DNA of 64,000 bases from Austropuccinia psidii (GCA_023105745.1 JALGQZ010000005.1:65008019-65072018), one strand, 5' to 3'. Shown: positions 47,698-60,400, counted from the first letter of the stretch. Numbers and translations: made by a program. Notes: generated by a model not told the origin, from the sequence alone.

Positions 47698-48910
47698 GGG
47701 TATTGGTAAAACATGTAAGACCTTACATGTTTTTACTAAAAACCTATGTTTTTTGACCATCAATTGGTAAAAACACATAAGGGGTGGTTTTTAAATGAAA
47801 TCTGGCTATTTATGGCATTTCTGATACCATTGATGCCATTAATTGCATTATCATTGCAATAAAGGGAATTATTAATGCCATTAATGGAATTATCAATGCA
47901 ATAAAGGGCATTATTAATGCCATTAATGGCATTTTGAAGGCTATTAATGGCATTATTGATTCCATAAATTTCATTGTTAATGCCACAAATGAGATTGTTC
48001 ATGCCATTTCTGGTATTGTTAAGGCCATTAATGCCATTGTTAAAGCCAAAAATGACATTAACAATGCCATTTATGGCATTTTCAAGGCCATTAATTCCAT
48101 TATTAATGGCCTTGAAAATGGCATGAATGGCCTTAACAATGCCATTGCTGAGGCCATATATGACATTGTTAAATGCATAAATGGCATAGTGAATGCCATA
48201 AATGAAATTGTTAAGGCCATAAAGCTACATTAATGGAATTGGTTTAATTCCAATTATGCCATTAATATGGCCATAAATGGCATCTGTATGTCATTTTTGA
48301 TGCCATTTATGGCATTATTATGTCATTTGTGATGCCATTTATGGCACTTTTGATACCATAAATGGCACTTTTAATGCCGCAAAAGGAACTTCAACTTCCA
48401 CTCCTCATAAATTAAATTTTTAATTCAATTGATGTCATAAATGGCTTTTTCAAGTTAATTACAAACATGAAAAAAAAACATAAAAAAGGGACTTTTTGGG
48501 CCTACAATTGTCCTGGCCAAAAGAAATCTCCAAATTTTGGGCTTTTGGTTTCTTATTCTCAATATTTTGCCCTTCATTTTCAAAAAAATATGGAAATTCA
48601 TAAGTGGGAGCATATATAATGAATTTTTTTTAAATAAATAGGCCAAAATGGAGAAATTAGGGAAAGAATTTTCTTTTAAAAAATTTAGGGACTTTCACAT
48701 CCACTGTTGGAAAGAATATTGCAAAAAGAAATTATAAAAATGCTCAAAACTGAGCCTGAGGAATTTTTTAAAAAAATCAGTCACCTACGTTTTTTGGCCA
48801 TCAATTGGTAAAAGCATGTAATTTCATGGTAAAAACATGTAATTTTATGATAAAAACATGTAAGGGCTTACATGATTTTACTAAAAGCTTACGTGTGTTT
48901 ACCAACATCC
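47698..48910. mobile_element. Non-autonomous TIR element (MULE family), 1,213 bp
   Basis: Ends are GGGTATTGGTAAAA on the left and TTTACCAACATCC on the right, flanked by the exact 8-bp duplication TTTTATAA. It shares with the MULE at 57478 the right subterminal block CTCAAAACTGAGCCTGAGGA (48741-48765), the word AAATTCATAAGTGGGA (about 48595) and the hairpin CATGTAAG...CTTACATG. The interior is a palindromic short-repeat array like that of the element at 22197. Confidence 0.88.
47810..48400. repeat. Array of short palindromic repeats (AATGCCATTAATGGCATT type)
   Basis: AATGGCATT, AATGCCATT, AAGGCCATT and close variants recur roughly every 15-30 bases on alternating strands. Because the unit avoids stop codons in some frames, it creates open frames on both strands (47934-48233 plus, 48002-47760 minus) encoding monotonous Ala-Ile-Asn-Gly-Ile peptides. 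These look like by-products of the array, not genes. Confidence 0.85.
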
Positions 48911-48918
48911 TTTTATAA
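48911..48918. repeat. 8-bp target duplication, right copy (TTTTATAA)
   Basis: Follows the right TIR; matches 47690-47697. Confidence 0.88.
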
Positions 48919-49390
48919 TCTTTATCAATCTTGAGTTGAATATTGTTTTTTCTTCTCTGATATTTTTTAAAAATAATTCTTCCCCAAATAAATTGCAATA
49001 TTCTTTATTTACAGTATAATTATAAAGCTTGAGGCTGAGCATTCCTGGTACAAACACATATTCCTATAGAACATCCCAATTCAAATTTTCAATCACATAG
49101 TTTCCACATTTCCATGAAATTCTTGCTTCTGGAATTTCCAATGAATTCAATAAAAGTCCTCTTGAGGCTTTAGAATCTTCAAAAAAATATTCACTCTCCA
49201 TTGTGTATCTGTTAATGTATCCTCTTCCCAGTAGATGTTTCCTAGATTTCTTTTGATACCTTCAGATGTAAGTAATTCTAAAAATTCCAATATGCAAAGA
49301 GAGAGTCCTAGAAGCTCTTTCCAATTATGAGATTATTGAATATTTTGAAGTTTTTCCAGAGAATTTAAGAATTATTAAAATTCTAAGTAT
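48919..49390. other. Short stretch without recognised genes
   Basis: Lies between the TIR element and the solo G3 LTR. Nothing identified. Confidence 0.5.
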
Positions 49391-49395
49391 GGAAT
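49391..49395. repeat. Target duplication of solo G3 LTR, left (GGAAT)
   Basis: Repeated exactly at 50902-50906. Confidence 0.85.
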
Positions 49396-50901
49396 TGTAA
49401 GGGTGAGTCTATATAGTAGCTATAAAATGTAGTTACAAGCTAGTATTATGACTGTGACACGTCAAAAACAAATAAAATTAAATCTTCAGGTCCTACTGCC
49501 ATGTGGTAACAGTGGTGATGAGTCTATTGAGGACCTGGGTTGCAATACTCTAATATCTTTGACTGTAAAGAGGTACTACAATAATTATATTCTAATTATA
49601 TCTTTAATGATAATTCTAAGGACACTACTGATTGATAACAGTTTTGTCACGTAAGAATATGGATAATAAGATAAGATGATCCTGGGTTTTCAAGGAAAAA
49701 ACCCTTCCTTTTATATCTTTCAAGACTGCCAAGAGTTATTAACTCTTCACAGGTCAGAGGAATGAAAATTTTCACTTCAATCATCAGCCTGTGGTTCTGG
49801 ATCATCAATTCTGACGTCAATAGAGGCAGAATTGTGGTTTTGGAACCACAAGTGATCATTCTGGATCAATACAGGGTGAAAAAACTTTTCACCTGCCACG
49901 TCAGCACTTGGATGACATTGTTCTGGTGTCTTTATGATTAATCATGATGACTTTGGAGAGGTTATATCTTCATAAGTATATTATTTTAAGTATGGGAGCA
50001 ATACTGTTTGATACAAGTTTGATACAGTCATGTATTGCTAGAAAAACCTTCCAATAAAGATATCTTAGCCAGTTCTTAAGATATCAAGAAACCAAGAGCA
50101 CAGAATTGAAGGGCTTAATGATCTCTTCAATTTGGTATGCTTCATGTTTACCCTTCTTTAAAATAGAAAAAGTTATAAGGGTTTTAAGTTTTTGGATGTA
50201 TTTTTGTACATCAGTATGAGGCTTCAAAAACTTCCATACCAGATATCTTCTTCAATTTGGAAGATATCTGTATTCTGATGATACAGTATTGTAGGGCTTG
50301 ATTGGCTCTACAGTTTGGTATAATACACTGTACAATTGTATGAGTGTATGCCAAGGATACAGGGGTTTGTTTACCTTGTTGTTTTCAGAATATCTGTATT
50401 TTGGTTGTTAAACCTTTGAACCAAGATCCCTCAGTCAATTTAAGAGATAAAGAGGTCTAAGGTGTCTTAAATTAAATCTCTTGTTTAGATCTTTAATTTG
50501 GTTATACTTTTGTACAGCTTTGTACAAGCCCTCTTTGATTTTCAGGGGGGTCTTGGTTTTAAAATAAAGGTTATATGGTATCTCCAGTTGTAGTGGTGTT
50601 ACAGCAACATGGATTATACCATTGTGTAGCTCTCTATGTGGGCTTTAAGAGAAATACCATTTTGGTATAGAATAACTTAAATATGCATAAGTTAGATGAG
50701 AGGCGAAAATAAGGGTTTTGACTTGTTTATTCTCCTCTAGGTTTCCTTATTCTGTTTGGATAAGGTTGGTGTTTAATTTAAGAGGAGTTTTTCCTCTTAT
50801 TTATTACCTGTATTGACTATGTTTGTTCAATACTTGTCATACCATTATTTATGGTATGTTGGATGTCATGCTAGTGCTCTGTTTTGAGTCACAGGCTGAC
50901 A
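49396..50901. repeat. Solo LTR of Gypsy family G3
   Basis: This 1,506-bp LTR starts TGTAAGGGTGAGTCTA and ends GAGTCACAGGCTGACA. It is flanked by the 5-bp duplication GGAAT (49391-49395 and 50902-50906). It matches the G3 LTR at 56426-62150 at both ends and in blocks between, including GACTGTGACAC, the AACCACA...TTGTGGTTTTG area and AATACAGGGTGAAAA. No internal G3 sequence is attached, so this is the product of LTR-LTR recombination. Confidence 0.88.
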
Positions 50902-50906
50902 GGAAT
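50902..50906. repeat. Target duplication of solo G3 LTR, right (GGAAT)
   Basis: Matches 49391-49395. Confidence 0.85.
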
Positions 50907-52259
50907 TCATGTTTTAAATAAAGCTCTGCTTCTTAAACCATTGGTTTTCCCCGGTAGCTGACTTCTTCAATTTTCTAATTTACCTCTGTCCATCCTTCTT
51001 AATTCCAATTTACTTTGATTTGAAAGTTTGGATTCCATGGCTTTCTATTTCCTTTCCAAGTTTTTTGAGATTATTTAGTTTTGATTTAAAAGAATAATTC
51101 CTCTTTCATAAGGAAGGAAGTCACTGCCACTGAAAGAGGAGATTATTTTATATTAAGGTTTTTTAATGAAGTAATTGGAATAAATTGAAATTCCTCTTTG
51201 ATGAGGAAGAAGGTCACTTCCCTTGAGTGATAAGAGTATTGAAAAAATCTTGAAGAAATTTAAATTGCTCTTGATAAGGCAGGAGGTCACTGCCATAGCT
51301 CTAATACAGATAAGAAACTTTTTCTTTAGGGAATTTTCATTATTTTCCTATTTTTATGGTCTTTTATGGCTTTTTATTGATGATTAAAGCTGGATTACTT
51401 GAGTTATTATTGACATACCCTGAACCTTCTATTGTGAGTTACTGCAAGACATATGTCCTTCAGTATCTCTTCAAATATCTTGTTACATTGTTCTCTTTGT
51501 GTATTTACTTTGAATTCTAAAAAGGCCTATGAATTCATGAATAAACATATACCCAAAATCACATCAGTAAAGAGTTCCTCTCAGTATTTCCAACTCATTT
51601 ACATTCAAGTAGTCTTGAGAACATCACTTTTTTTGGTACAGTCCTTCTATGGTCATTTGATAATATACATAAGGCTTCTTCCAGTAAGTATTTGGTAAAT
51701 TTCATTTGATTCTAATAGTGGTTAGTAATTCCAAGAAGTCAAAATGTTTAAGATTTGTATGTTTAGTTCTGAAAAAAAATTGGCTTTGAATTTGTTGTTA
51801 ATACAGCTCTTTAAATTTTATCATTGGAAGCATTACATAATCTTCCTCTTCTTAATTCTCCAGTATTTTGCTTTGTATTTAATTTGTTTATCTGGCTGTA
51901 ATTTCTTGATTTTGATTGAATAAATCAGTTGAGCTTGAAAATGAGATATTCTGAAAGCAGAATATTTGTTCATAGGAATCATGAAATTCTTGCTAATTAG
52001 GTTCTAGAGCCATAAGTCCAAAGAGACTTTGTGTACTTTCTGGTAGCTATCCTCCTTCTAGGTCTTCAAAGATTCTTGCTTGCTTATAGGTATCTTCCCA
52101 ATTTACTTTTTTTGTTGATATAAAAGCAGTTAATCTTCTGATTCTACCAATTTTCTTTCCTCTTAAACTTTTTCATTATTTTTTAATCCTCTTGCTCATA
52201 TTTCTGTCTCCAACTTTGTCTATTCCATATTCAATAATCATGGCCCTTCAATTTTCCAA
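50907..52259. other. Stretch without recognised genes, with a short triplicated motif
   Basis: The motif TTCCTCTTTCATAAGGAAGG followed by AAGTCACTGCC occurs, with changes, at about 51090, 51190 and 51268. Each copy can fold on CCTCTTT.AT.AGG. Toward 52260 the sequence probably merges with G2 coding sequence, but I cannot place the junction. Confidence 0.45.
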
Positions 52260-53725
52260 TTATTTGACTTTTCTTTTTGCCAATGGATTATTTGTTTCAT
52301 TCTTTGGTTCTTGATTCCTGAAATATTTCTCAATATTACTAATGAACCTGGCTTCATCTCTAAATAAATTCAAATAATTTTTTGCAATTTCTGAAGAATT
52401 TGATTCAGATGGCTTGGGACCCATTTTACACTTCTTCTGTGGACTTTCTCCTTCATATAATTCATTTATTCCACTTAGATCAAGTGATAGCCATTTCTCT
52501 AAGTCTCCTATAGCCATATTCAGTTTCCTTCTCATCTTCTTCAGTTCATCTTCAATTTTCATTAATTTTTCACTATCTTCTACCTTTAGTTTTTCCTCTT
52601 CTGGCCCCTTCCCATTTTATTTTCTCTCAGGCTAAGGTGGAATAATTTCTTTTGATGATGATAATATTTTAGTATTTTCTTCAACTACTATCTGATTAAA
52701 GCTTTCAAATACTAAGAGGTCCATGTACATTTTTTCTTCATTACCAAAAGTGAATTCAAGACTTTCACTTTGGCCAATTGGCTTCAAGGAGGAATCTGTT
52801 TATATTGATGTGTAAGGGCTGATATGTAATTCTGATTTCATGGCTATTTCCTGAGTTATGATATTCCAATAATGTTTTGTATCAAAAATAGCTTAGTGGG
52901 GTATTTTGTTTATTTCAAGAAATATGGTTTTCAGTTTTTTGAAGATTAACTTTCTGTTTTATCTTTTTCTTTTCTATCGGATGATTCTCCTTGATTTGTT
53001 GACCATTTTCTGATTTCTGAAAAAGCACAAAGCTCCATCCCTCTTGGTGGAGAAATTTGCCAGCCCATAGCTTGAGGGTTACATATTGGTAAAAATAGTC
53101 TCCTTCCATCTTCCTCTGGATAACTAAATATTTCCCCTTGCTTGTGTGAAAATTTCAAATTAATATTATTATCTGATAAAAATGGTCTTCCAAGTATGGT
53201 GTGTACAGCTCCTTTTGCTATGAATAAGTGAATTTCCTTTGCTTCCCCTGTTATCATAGTAATTGGTGTAAATTCTGAGAGTCCAACCAAAGATGTTTTA
53301 TGTTCACCAATTCCTTTGAGGTTCATATTGAGTTTTATACTTGTAAGTGATTCTTTGAGTGCAATTTCCTTTGGTATTATGTTAATTTCTGATCCAGTAT
53401 CAACTAATGTGGTTTTAGGATACTCTTCTCTTCCAAAAAATACTTCCATAAATACAAGTGGGAATGCAAAATGTAATCTTGGTGTATCATAGTCCCTCAG
53501 ACTTAATGAAAGTATCCTTTCTTGAATACTTGCGGTATTAACTGATTTTATCACATATTTCTCCTGGGTAGTCAAATATTTTAGATTATCAATGAATCTT
53601 GGTGAAATGAATAATATTTTTTCAAGAGTAAGATTCATCTTTTGTTCAAGTATTTTCTTCATCACATGTTCAATTATTGGCTTTGAATAATTTACTGTCA
53701 ATTTCACTTTTTTCTTTAATTCCAT
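52260..53725 (-). pseudogene. G2 aspartic protease and linker to RT
   Basis: The 259-codon frame 53725-52946 carries the retroviral-type protease signature LVDTGSEINIIP (about 53410-53375) and, further on, the conserved ILGRPFLSD. The downstream 100-codon frame (52562-52260) is a charged helical linker (MKIEDELKKMRRKL). A frame change separates them. Unlike G1, the active site keeps Asp-Thr-Gly. This is the best-preserved G2 piece. The next expected domain (RT) is about 8 kb away at 43740. Confidence 0.78.
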
Positions 53726-53829
53726 CTTTTGTAAATCCTGTTTTGGTATCTCCTTATCCTTTTCCTTAGAAATTATTTCAATATTTTCATTTTATGTCCC
53801 ATTTGCTTCTTGAGTTTTCTTGTATTTTT

Positions 53830-55840
53830 GTGTAATTAGAAATCTTATTTCTTCTTCATCATCATCTTCCTCATGGTAAGAACATGGTATATTCTTTTCA
53901 AGTGTTATTGTTTTTCATTCTTATCCTCTTTCTGGGTTTGGCTTTGACTTTCCTTTCTTGCAGAGCTCTGTCTTGTCTGCCCAAGGCAAACATTTATTTG
54001 AAGATTTTGATTTTCTGGTTATATTTGAGGTGGTTGCCAGTTTCTTCATTCTCATATGTGAGCTATAGCCATTTCCTTCTCACCTTTGATTTCCTCAATT
54101 ATTGTTTTTTCTCCCTTATTTGTGGGTGAATTAGATTTTTCCATCATTTTCTTTGTAAAATCATCTTTTTCTTTAGAAAGATTTCTAACCAATTATTTTT
54201 CAGAAGTTGGGATTTCTTGGGGTACTCTCTGAAAATTTGGAAAAAGATTTGTCTCTCAAAACTTTAAGACAATTACTTTCTACAAGTCTTCTGTGAGATT
54301 ATTGAATCTTATTGTATGATCTCCTTCCTCTAAGCAGTAATAACACTTTAGTGGCTGTCTTGAAAACCTTTGAGCTGGAACATATGGCTGATAACTTGAA
54401 GAAATGTGTGGTGAAGGATATCTTTGCCTGAATGGCGTTTAGGTTTTTGAAATTTTCTAATCTTGAATGTTTCTTATTTGGGACCGCTTTGGAGATTGAA
54501 CTATCGCTGAAAGGTGTTTGAGTGGATTCAATACTTCTTTAACTGATTCCTTCCTGGTATCTTCTGCTTTATGTTCATTTGATTGAGGATTTTGAGCTCT
54601 TTGGGTAAGATATTTCATTTTCTTTAAGAATTATTCCCAGATTTCCTCTTCCAAACTAGCTTTCTTTCCTTGTGACCTTTCTTGTTAAAATTCCTTCTGT
54701 TGAATTAAGAATTTGGCTATTAAGTCTTTTTATAAATATAGCTTTAAGATTTCCAATCCTGGAATGATATAAAAACCATCCAAAGCTTGCACCATAGCTT
54801 TATCTCTTATCATATATTTAGAATTAAATTCTTGCACACAAGGAAATACTATCCAAAATTTCTTGATTGTGCTCAATGTCTCCTTTTATATATTGTTACC
54901 CTTTAAAATAATTGATAGTTGATTCATATTCCCCAATGAACCTTTCATACTGGGTCATATTTCTAATTCCTCCTTCTTCTTGAATATTTGTAAATAGCTG
55001 AGTTATTGAGGACAGCTTATATCCTCTTTCAGGTGATAATGTTCCCCATCTTCTCTTCATATCCAATTTTTATTTCTACCAATCCCCAGCTTCATATCCA
55101 GGAATTCTTTCAATATGATAACTAATAACTTGATCTTTAGTCCAAAAGGGTATTTGTATTGCTATATACCTTCTGATTTCTCCTTCAATTTCTGCTATAT
55201 TTTCCACTATTTTAAAAAATCTTTCTGATTCCTTTCCATCAAGCCATAAATTATAATCTTCTGGCATAATATTGACAATGGGTGTACTATATCTTGGGAA
55301 TTCCTGTTGTAATGGGCTTGAAGACTGTGAATAAATATTAACCCTCTTTGGTAGAGTATTTGGTCTTTTTTCAGTGAATAGTTATGATGAGGCCATGGGC
55401 TTTCAAAATGGTGATGGTGATCCTTGTTGTCTGAAAATTCTTGGCATGTTTATAGCTTCTTCCATTGGGCTTTTTACTGCAGTAAAGATTTATTATTTTC
55501 TTTTTCCTTCCTTCTTGAGAAGTTAAATTAATTCTTGTTTCATTTCCAACATTTTTTGATGAGGTCTTTCTACTGCAGACATATCTTCTTGTCTCTCCAT
55601 GGCTTCTTGATTAATATTCTCTTCTTTGGATTCATCAGGATTATGTAGTAGCTTTGATGATTATTCTGACTCCATATTAATATCTTTGCTGTTTTTTCAT
55701 TGTTCACTTTTATTTTTGAAATAAACTAGCTCCTTGAGTGTTTTTTGGAAATAATCTGTAACTATATTTTGGTCTTTACTCTTGGTTCTGGGTTTACTGA
55801 CTGGTATAATATAGTTTATGGGTTATTCTTCTCCAGGTAG
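53830..55840 (-). pseudogene. G2 Gag region, decayed
   Basis: On minus, Gag-like pieces occur in order. PEDYNLWLDGKESERFFKIVENI and a helical stretch (IAEIEGEIRRYIAIQI...VISYHIERIPGYEAGDW) lie at 55267-55076. MTQYERFIGEYESTINYFKG (about 54960-54900) follows. A zinc-knuckle remnant CYYCLEEGDH...F (about 54350-54305) has Phe where the last Cys should be. The acidic YHEEDDDEEEIRFLITQKYKK (about 53880-53815) leads to the protease. Many stops interrupt the frame. Confidence 0.62.
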
Positions 55841-56044
55841 TGTTTATCCTTTTTTGGATAGGAATAATGAAGTAATTTTTTTGAAGAACTTTTTGGTTAT
55901 TATTATTAAAATTTTTGTGAGTTCTCCAATTCTGGAATGTATTGATAAGCTTATGAGTCTAGCTGGTTGTTGAAAGATTTTTTTACTTATTAAATTTGAA
56001 TATCTTCTTAGTGTAGATTGGATATTGATGTTCAAAGCTATATG

Positions 56045-56062
56045 GACACTTTTGAGACACCA
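56045..56062 (-). promoter_or_regulatory. Primer binding site of G2
   Basis: Two bases inside the LTR end, the minus strand reads TGGTGTCTCAAAAGTGTC. TGG pairs with a tRNA CCA end. The tRNA differs from the one implied for G1. Confidence 0.7.
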
Positions 56063-56064
56063 GG

Positions 56065-56425
56065 TGTGGGAAATTTCTTTGGTGTGGGATGGAATAAGGA
56101 AGTACCTTTAGGGGGAAATTATTGGCAAGTCTGTTTTTAATCTCAGAATTTTTCAATAATCATGGGTGCTAAGGTGTATTAGCTTCCCCTAAAAATAATG
56201 TTTAATAGTAAGCCTACAGAGAATCCTAATAATAAAACAAGAGTTGTGGAATTAATTAATAGATGGGACTTATTAGTAGTCTCTGAGTCAGACCTATTAA
56301 TAACAGTAGTCAAAAGCTCTGAAGTCACACTATAATTGTAAATAAAGACTGGTAATCTTCTTGCTTTAATAATATTCTTTTGAAATAAACTGAATTTTTG
56401 GATTTTTTTGAAATATAAGAGATTC
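56065..56425 (-). repeat. Left part of the 5' LTR of G2
   Basis: Starts TGTGGGAAATTTCTTTGG and matches the copies at 29271 and 24640. It is cut at 56425, where the G3 LTR begins with TGTCAGGCTGAGTC. The remainder should lie beyond the right window edge, on the far side of G3. Confidence 0.72.
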
Positions 56426-57469
56426 TGTCAGGCTGAGTCTATGATGAAGCTTATTAATAAATATTTACAAGATTTAACTGTGACTGTGACACAGTGAAAA
56501 ATGATAATAAATGATTTATTGATGATATAACAGGTTTAAATAAGAGTATTAAGGGCTTTACTATTGTATAATAGTGGTGGTGAGCGCTGTTGAAAGCCCT
56601 GGGTACAGCTTTACCTGTTGGATTACAATAATAAAGACTACTATAATTAACATTATAGTTATACCTGGTTATTTTACAAAAGTATAACTGTTTTTGACAG
56701 CTGTACTATGTAGGAATCCAAGAGCAGGATGAGGAAACCTTTTTTGGTGGAGAAAAGGCCTCCTTTTATCCTCAAATGGGGTGTAATGGCCCTCTAGACC
56801 ATCCATGTAGAGGAAGTGAAGGGTTTTTCACTTCAGAGTACTAGCTTGTGGCTTTCATAGTGCCTGTGTGCTCTGTATTGAGCTCAGATGTGGTTTTGAA
56901 ACCACATCTTGGCAGTTTTCACCAATACAGGGTGAAAATCTTCACCTGGGGACCCCAAATCCCTCTTCTGACGTGTATGATGTGTAGAATGCTGTACGGA
57001 ACCTGTATGAGACCCCGGTATTGAGTTAATTATGAGGTATTTAAGTATAAGAATGCTCCTTTGGCTGTTTGACACCTCATAATCATACTTATGGGAGAAT
57101 ATCCCACAGTAAGACTGTATTGGTCTAATTGTGGGATTTCAAGATTAAAACTGCCATAGCTTTGTCAGTTTTTTAGATATCAAGCTCAATGCTGGCTCTT
57201 TGTGTAGCCTTGGATGTGTTCTACACAATGGTATCTCATTTGATATGGTTAAAATTAAGTATGGCAAAGGTATGTCATGTGCAAGATTTTTTGTACATAT
57301 ATATGTTTTACTTGAAAACTGTATGTAGCTTGTTTGCCCCATACCTTTTGTTCTAGATGGCATATGGGGAAATATATGGCACCATCAGATAGCCCTGATT
57401 TTTCTCTTTCCAAAAAGACCCCACTTTAGGTATCTCACACTAAAAATGTAGAAGCTAGATGTGAGGTGA

Positions 57470-57477
57470 ATATTTTA
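57470..57477. repeat. 8-bp target duplication of MULE, left (ATATTTTA)
   Basis: Repeated exactly at 61757-61764. Confidence 0.9.
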
Positions 57478-60400
57478 GGGTGTTGGTAAAAACCCGTAGG
57501 GGTGCCCTGGGCCCATTTTTAATTAAAATGAAACAAAACCATGCCTGTATTGGGCCAAAACATGCCCAAAAGAGGTTTTTCCCCCAAGAAACCTCTCTAA
57601 CTCCCAATTGTTCCAGATTTTTTTTCCCAGCCCCCCCAAAAAAAAGGCCAAACACCCAAATAATCCACATTATCCCCACCCCAAACCAATTTTTTTTTAG
57701 GAAAAACAGCATTACCAAAGCCATCTTGCAAAGCTTTTCACACTTTTTTTTCTTTTTTTCCCCCAAAGACTGCATTTTCCACCACAACAACCTGCTTTCA
57801 AGCCTCTCAATTTTCAATTTTTTACCTTCCCTCATCCATTAATCCCACATTTAAACCAATTTTTTTCACTCTTAACCACTTCTGTTCATTTTTCACACCT
57901 TTTTTCACTTCTTTTTCACATTTTGAAAGGTTCTTACCCCATTCCAAATTCCCAAATTCCCCCTTTCTTCACTTTTATACATATTTTTCATTCAAAAATG
58001 CTTGAAACCCCCACTGAAGGTGAATTTCAGACCCTTAAGCTTCTTTGGCAACATGTGCATAATGTTTCAAGGGCTCAGGGGTATGCTGTGTCCACCTTGA
58101 GGTCCAATATGACCCACAACCAAATTAAAATAGTTTCTGACAGGTCTGGGACCCCAAATCCCAACAAAAGCCCCTCAAAAACAGTCACCTCAAGAAAGGT
58201 TGACTGTCCTTTTAAGCTTTATGCCAGAAAATATGCCAAGAGTACCACTTGGACTCTTAGAGTCAAACATCCTGAACATAGCCATGATGCCACTGAAAAT
58301 ATCATGGCACATCCTGCTTTCAGGAAATTCAATGAGCAAGAAACATCCCAAATTTCTCAAATTTCTGAATCACTGCTCATGCCAAGGCAAATTGCGGCCC
58401 AATTATGCAGCCAGAGGGAGTCTGACAGGCCTGTAATCCTTCAAGACACTTCCAACCAAGTCAAGAAAATCAAGAAATACAAACTGCAAGTCAGAAGGCC
58501 CATTGATGCTCTCATTGACACTCTCAAAAAAGAAAATTTTGTTTGGTCCTCTGTAAGGGATTCTGAGGGACAAACTACCTCCTTGTTTTTCAATTACCCC
58601 CTGGCCATAAAACTCCTTCATGACTTTCCTCATGTCATTCTTATGGATTTTACTTATAAAACCAATAAGTACAAAATGCCCCTTTTTCATATTGTTGGAT
58701 TCAGCTCAACCAATAAGACCTTTTCTGGGGCTTTTTGTTTGCTGAAGAATAAAACTGAACCCTCATATACTTGGGCATTAAATCAATACATAGAAAAGGT
58801 CCTCAACAACACCAATCTTGTTCCCCCTCCATTCATTGTTATTGAAAGGGATCTGGACTTGAAGAACTCTCTTAAGAAGCTCTTTCCAGACTCCAAAGTC
58901 ATGCTATGCATTTGGAACATCAATAAAGATGTATCTGCACATTTCATGAAGAAAATTGGTCACGAAACTGATTTTGAAAATTTTATGGGCCTTTGGAATC
59001 AAGTAATATACTTTTAGCTTTCTCTATTTTTCACCTTTTTTCCTATTATTGTTTTTATTAATGACTTTGGGATTCATTTCTTGGGTTATGTATTCATCCA
59101 CTGAAAAGTCTTTCAGGAAAACTGGAAGAAGCTTCAAATACAATTCAAAAATCCTGAAATCTTGCAGTATTTGTAAAATACCTCGCTTCCTCTAAAGGAG
59201 TATTATGTGCCAGCCTGGACCAAGCACTATTGCCACCTGGGTGTGGGCTCCACCTCCAGAGTTGAAGGTGCCCATGCCATGGTGAAACTTTGGCTCCAAA
59301 GGTCCACTGGTACTCTCCTGGAGGTAGTTAGGGCTCTCCACATGGAATTCAGAAAACAATTTATTGAAATTATCAACAGAATCTCCAAAGAAATGATTGT
59401 CCATGTCAAGAATTTTCCTCCACACATCTGTGCCCTCAATGGCAAAGTGTCTCACTATGCTCTTCAGATGGCCTTTGACAATTTCAAAAAAAAATTTCCT
59501 CCCAATGAAAAACGCATCAACAAATACAACAATTATAAATGCATTCCTTGCAAACATAAGACCCAAAAGGCATTTGCCAAGTGCCAAAGGCTTGAAATAT
59601 CAGACTTCCATCCTCAATGGCATTTGAATTCTCCTGTGAGTGTTTTTTAATTTCTTTTTCTTATTAACTGATTTTATTTGTCATATTCTTCTCAGGCTGG
59701 TTTTCAAGTTGATGATCAAAGTGTTTGAAAAGAAAGAAAGAATGGAGCCCAGAAAATATTTGAATCTATTGGGGAAGACCTTTTTCAAAGACCAATGGCA
59801 GAAATCACCCCAATTCTTCAGCATTTTCAAGATTTTTTGACTGGAAAAGTCCCATTTGATCAAATTCCCAAGAGTCAAGAGGATGATCAATATTATGAAG
59901 ACCCTCTAGAATGCAAGAAATCCGTGGAAGACCTCAAGGAGCCAAGAATAGAATCAAAAATCCAAACAAAAGAGAACCTTCAAGATCTGAAATAATTGAT
60001 AGTCAATCCAAGAGAAGAGGAAGATCCTCATCAAAAGCTACCAGCACAACAACATCAAGATTAGAGTAAAATGTCCCCTCTCCAATTATGGAAGTGGACT
60101 CATCTGAAGATTCTGAGGCTTCTGAGGACTCATTATCTAAATCAATTAGTTCATCAGATTCACTACCATCAGCAACTGAATTAAATAAATCAGAAGTCAC
60201 CCTTAGAAGGTCCAGAAGATTGGCAATTGGAAGCAAAACCTCACAAAGAGAATCACACAAGCCTGCAACCAGCTTAAGGATATATGATTCAATTGACTTG
60301 CCCTGTGAGCATTGTCAAAGAGATTATCACAAAAGTGATGAATGCACCAAGCTTTTTGTGAGTTTGTGATTCTTTTTAATGTATATTTCTCTTGTTTGTT

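Larger units (their letters stand above)
40545..56425 (-). mobile_element. Ty3/Gypsy element G2, old and interrupted
   Basis: From right to left: part of the 5' LTR (56065-56425), primer site (56045-56062), gag, protease, then about 8 kb of foreign sequence (44300-52200), then RT, RNase H, integrase and a polypurine tract at 40545. The halves have the same strand, complementary domains and a similar degree of decay, so I treat them as one element. They could instead be two fragments of one family. The interior sequence includes a solo G3 LTR and a small TIR element, but these do not fill the whole gap. Confidence 0.6.

Noticed and set aside
47760..48233. Open frames encoding repeated INGI/AIN peptides as real genes
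   Set aside because: Both strands are open because of the repeat unit; no start context, no domain, and they lie inside a TIR element.
57455..57842. Overlapping 120- and 126-codon frames at the left end of the MULE on both strands
   Set aside because: They consist of homopolymer-rich, Pro/Lys-biased translation of the terminal region and precede the ATG of the transposase.
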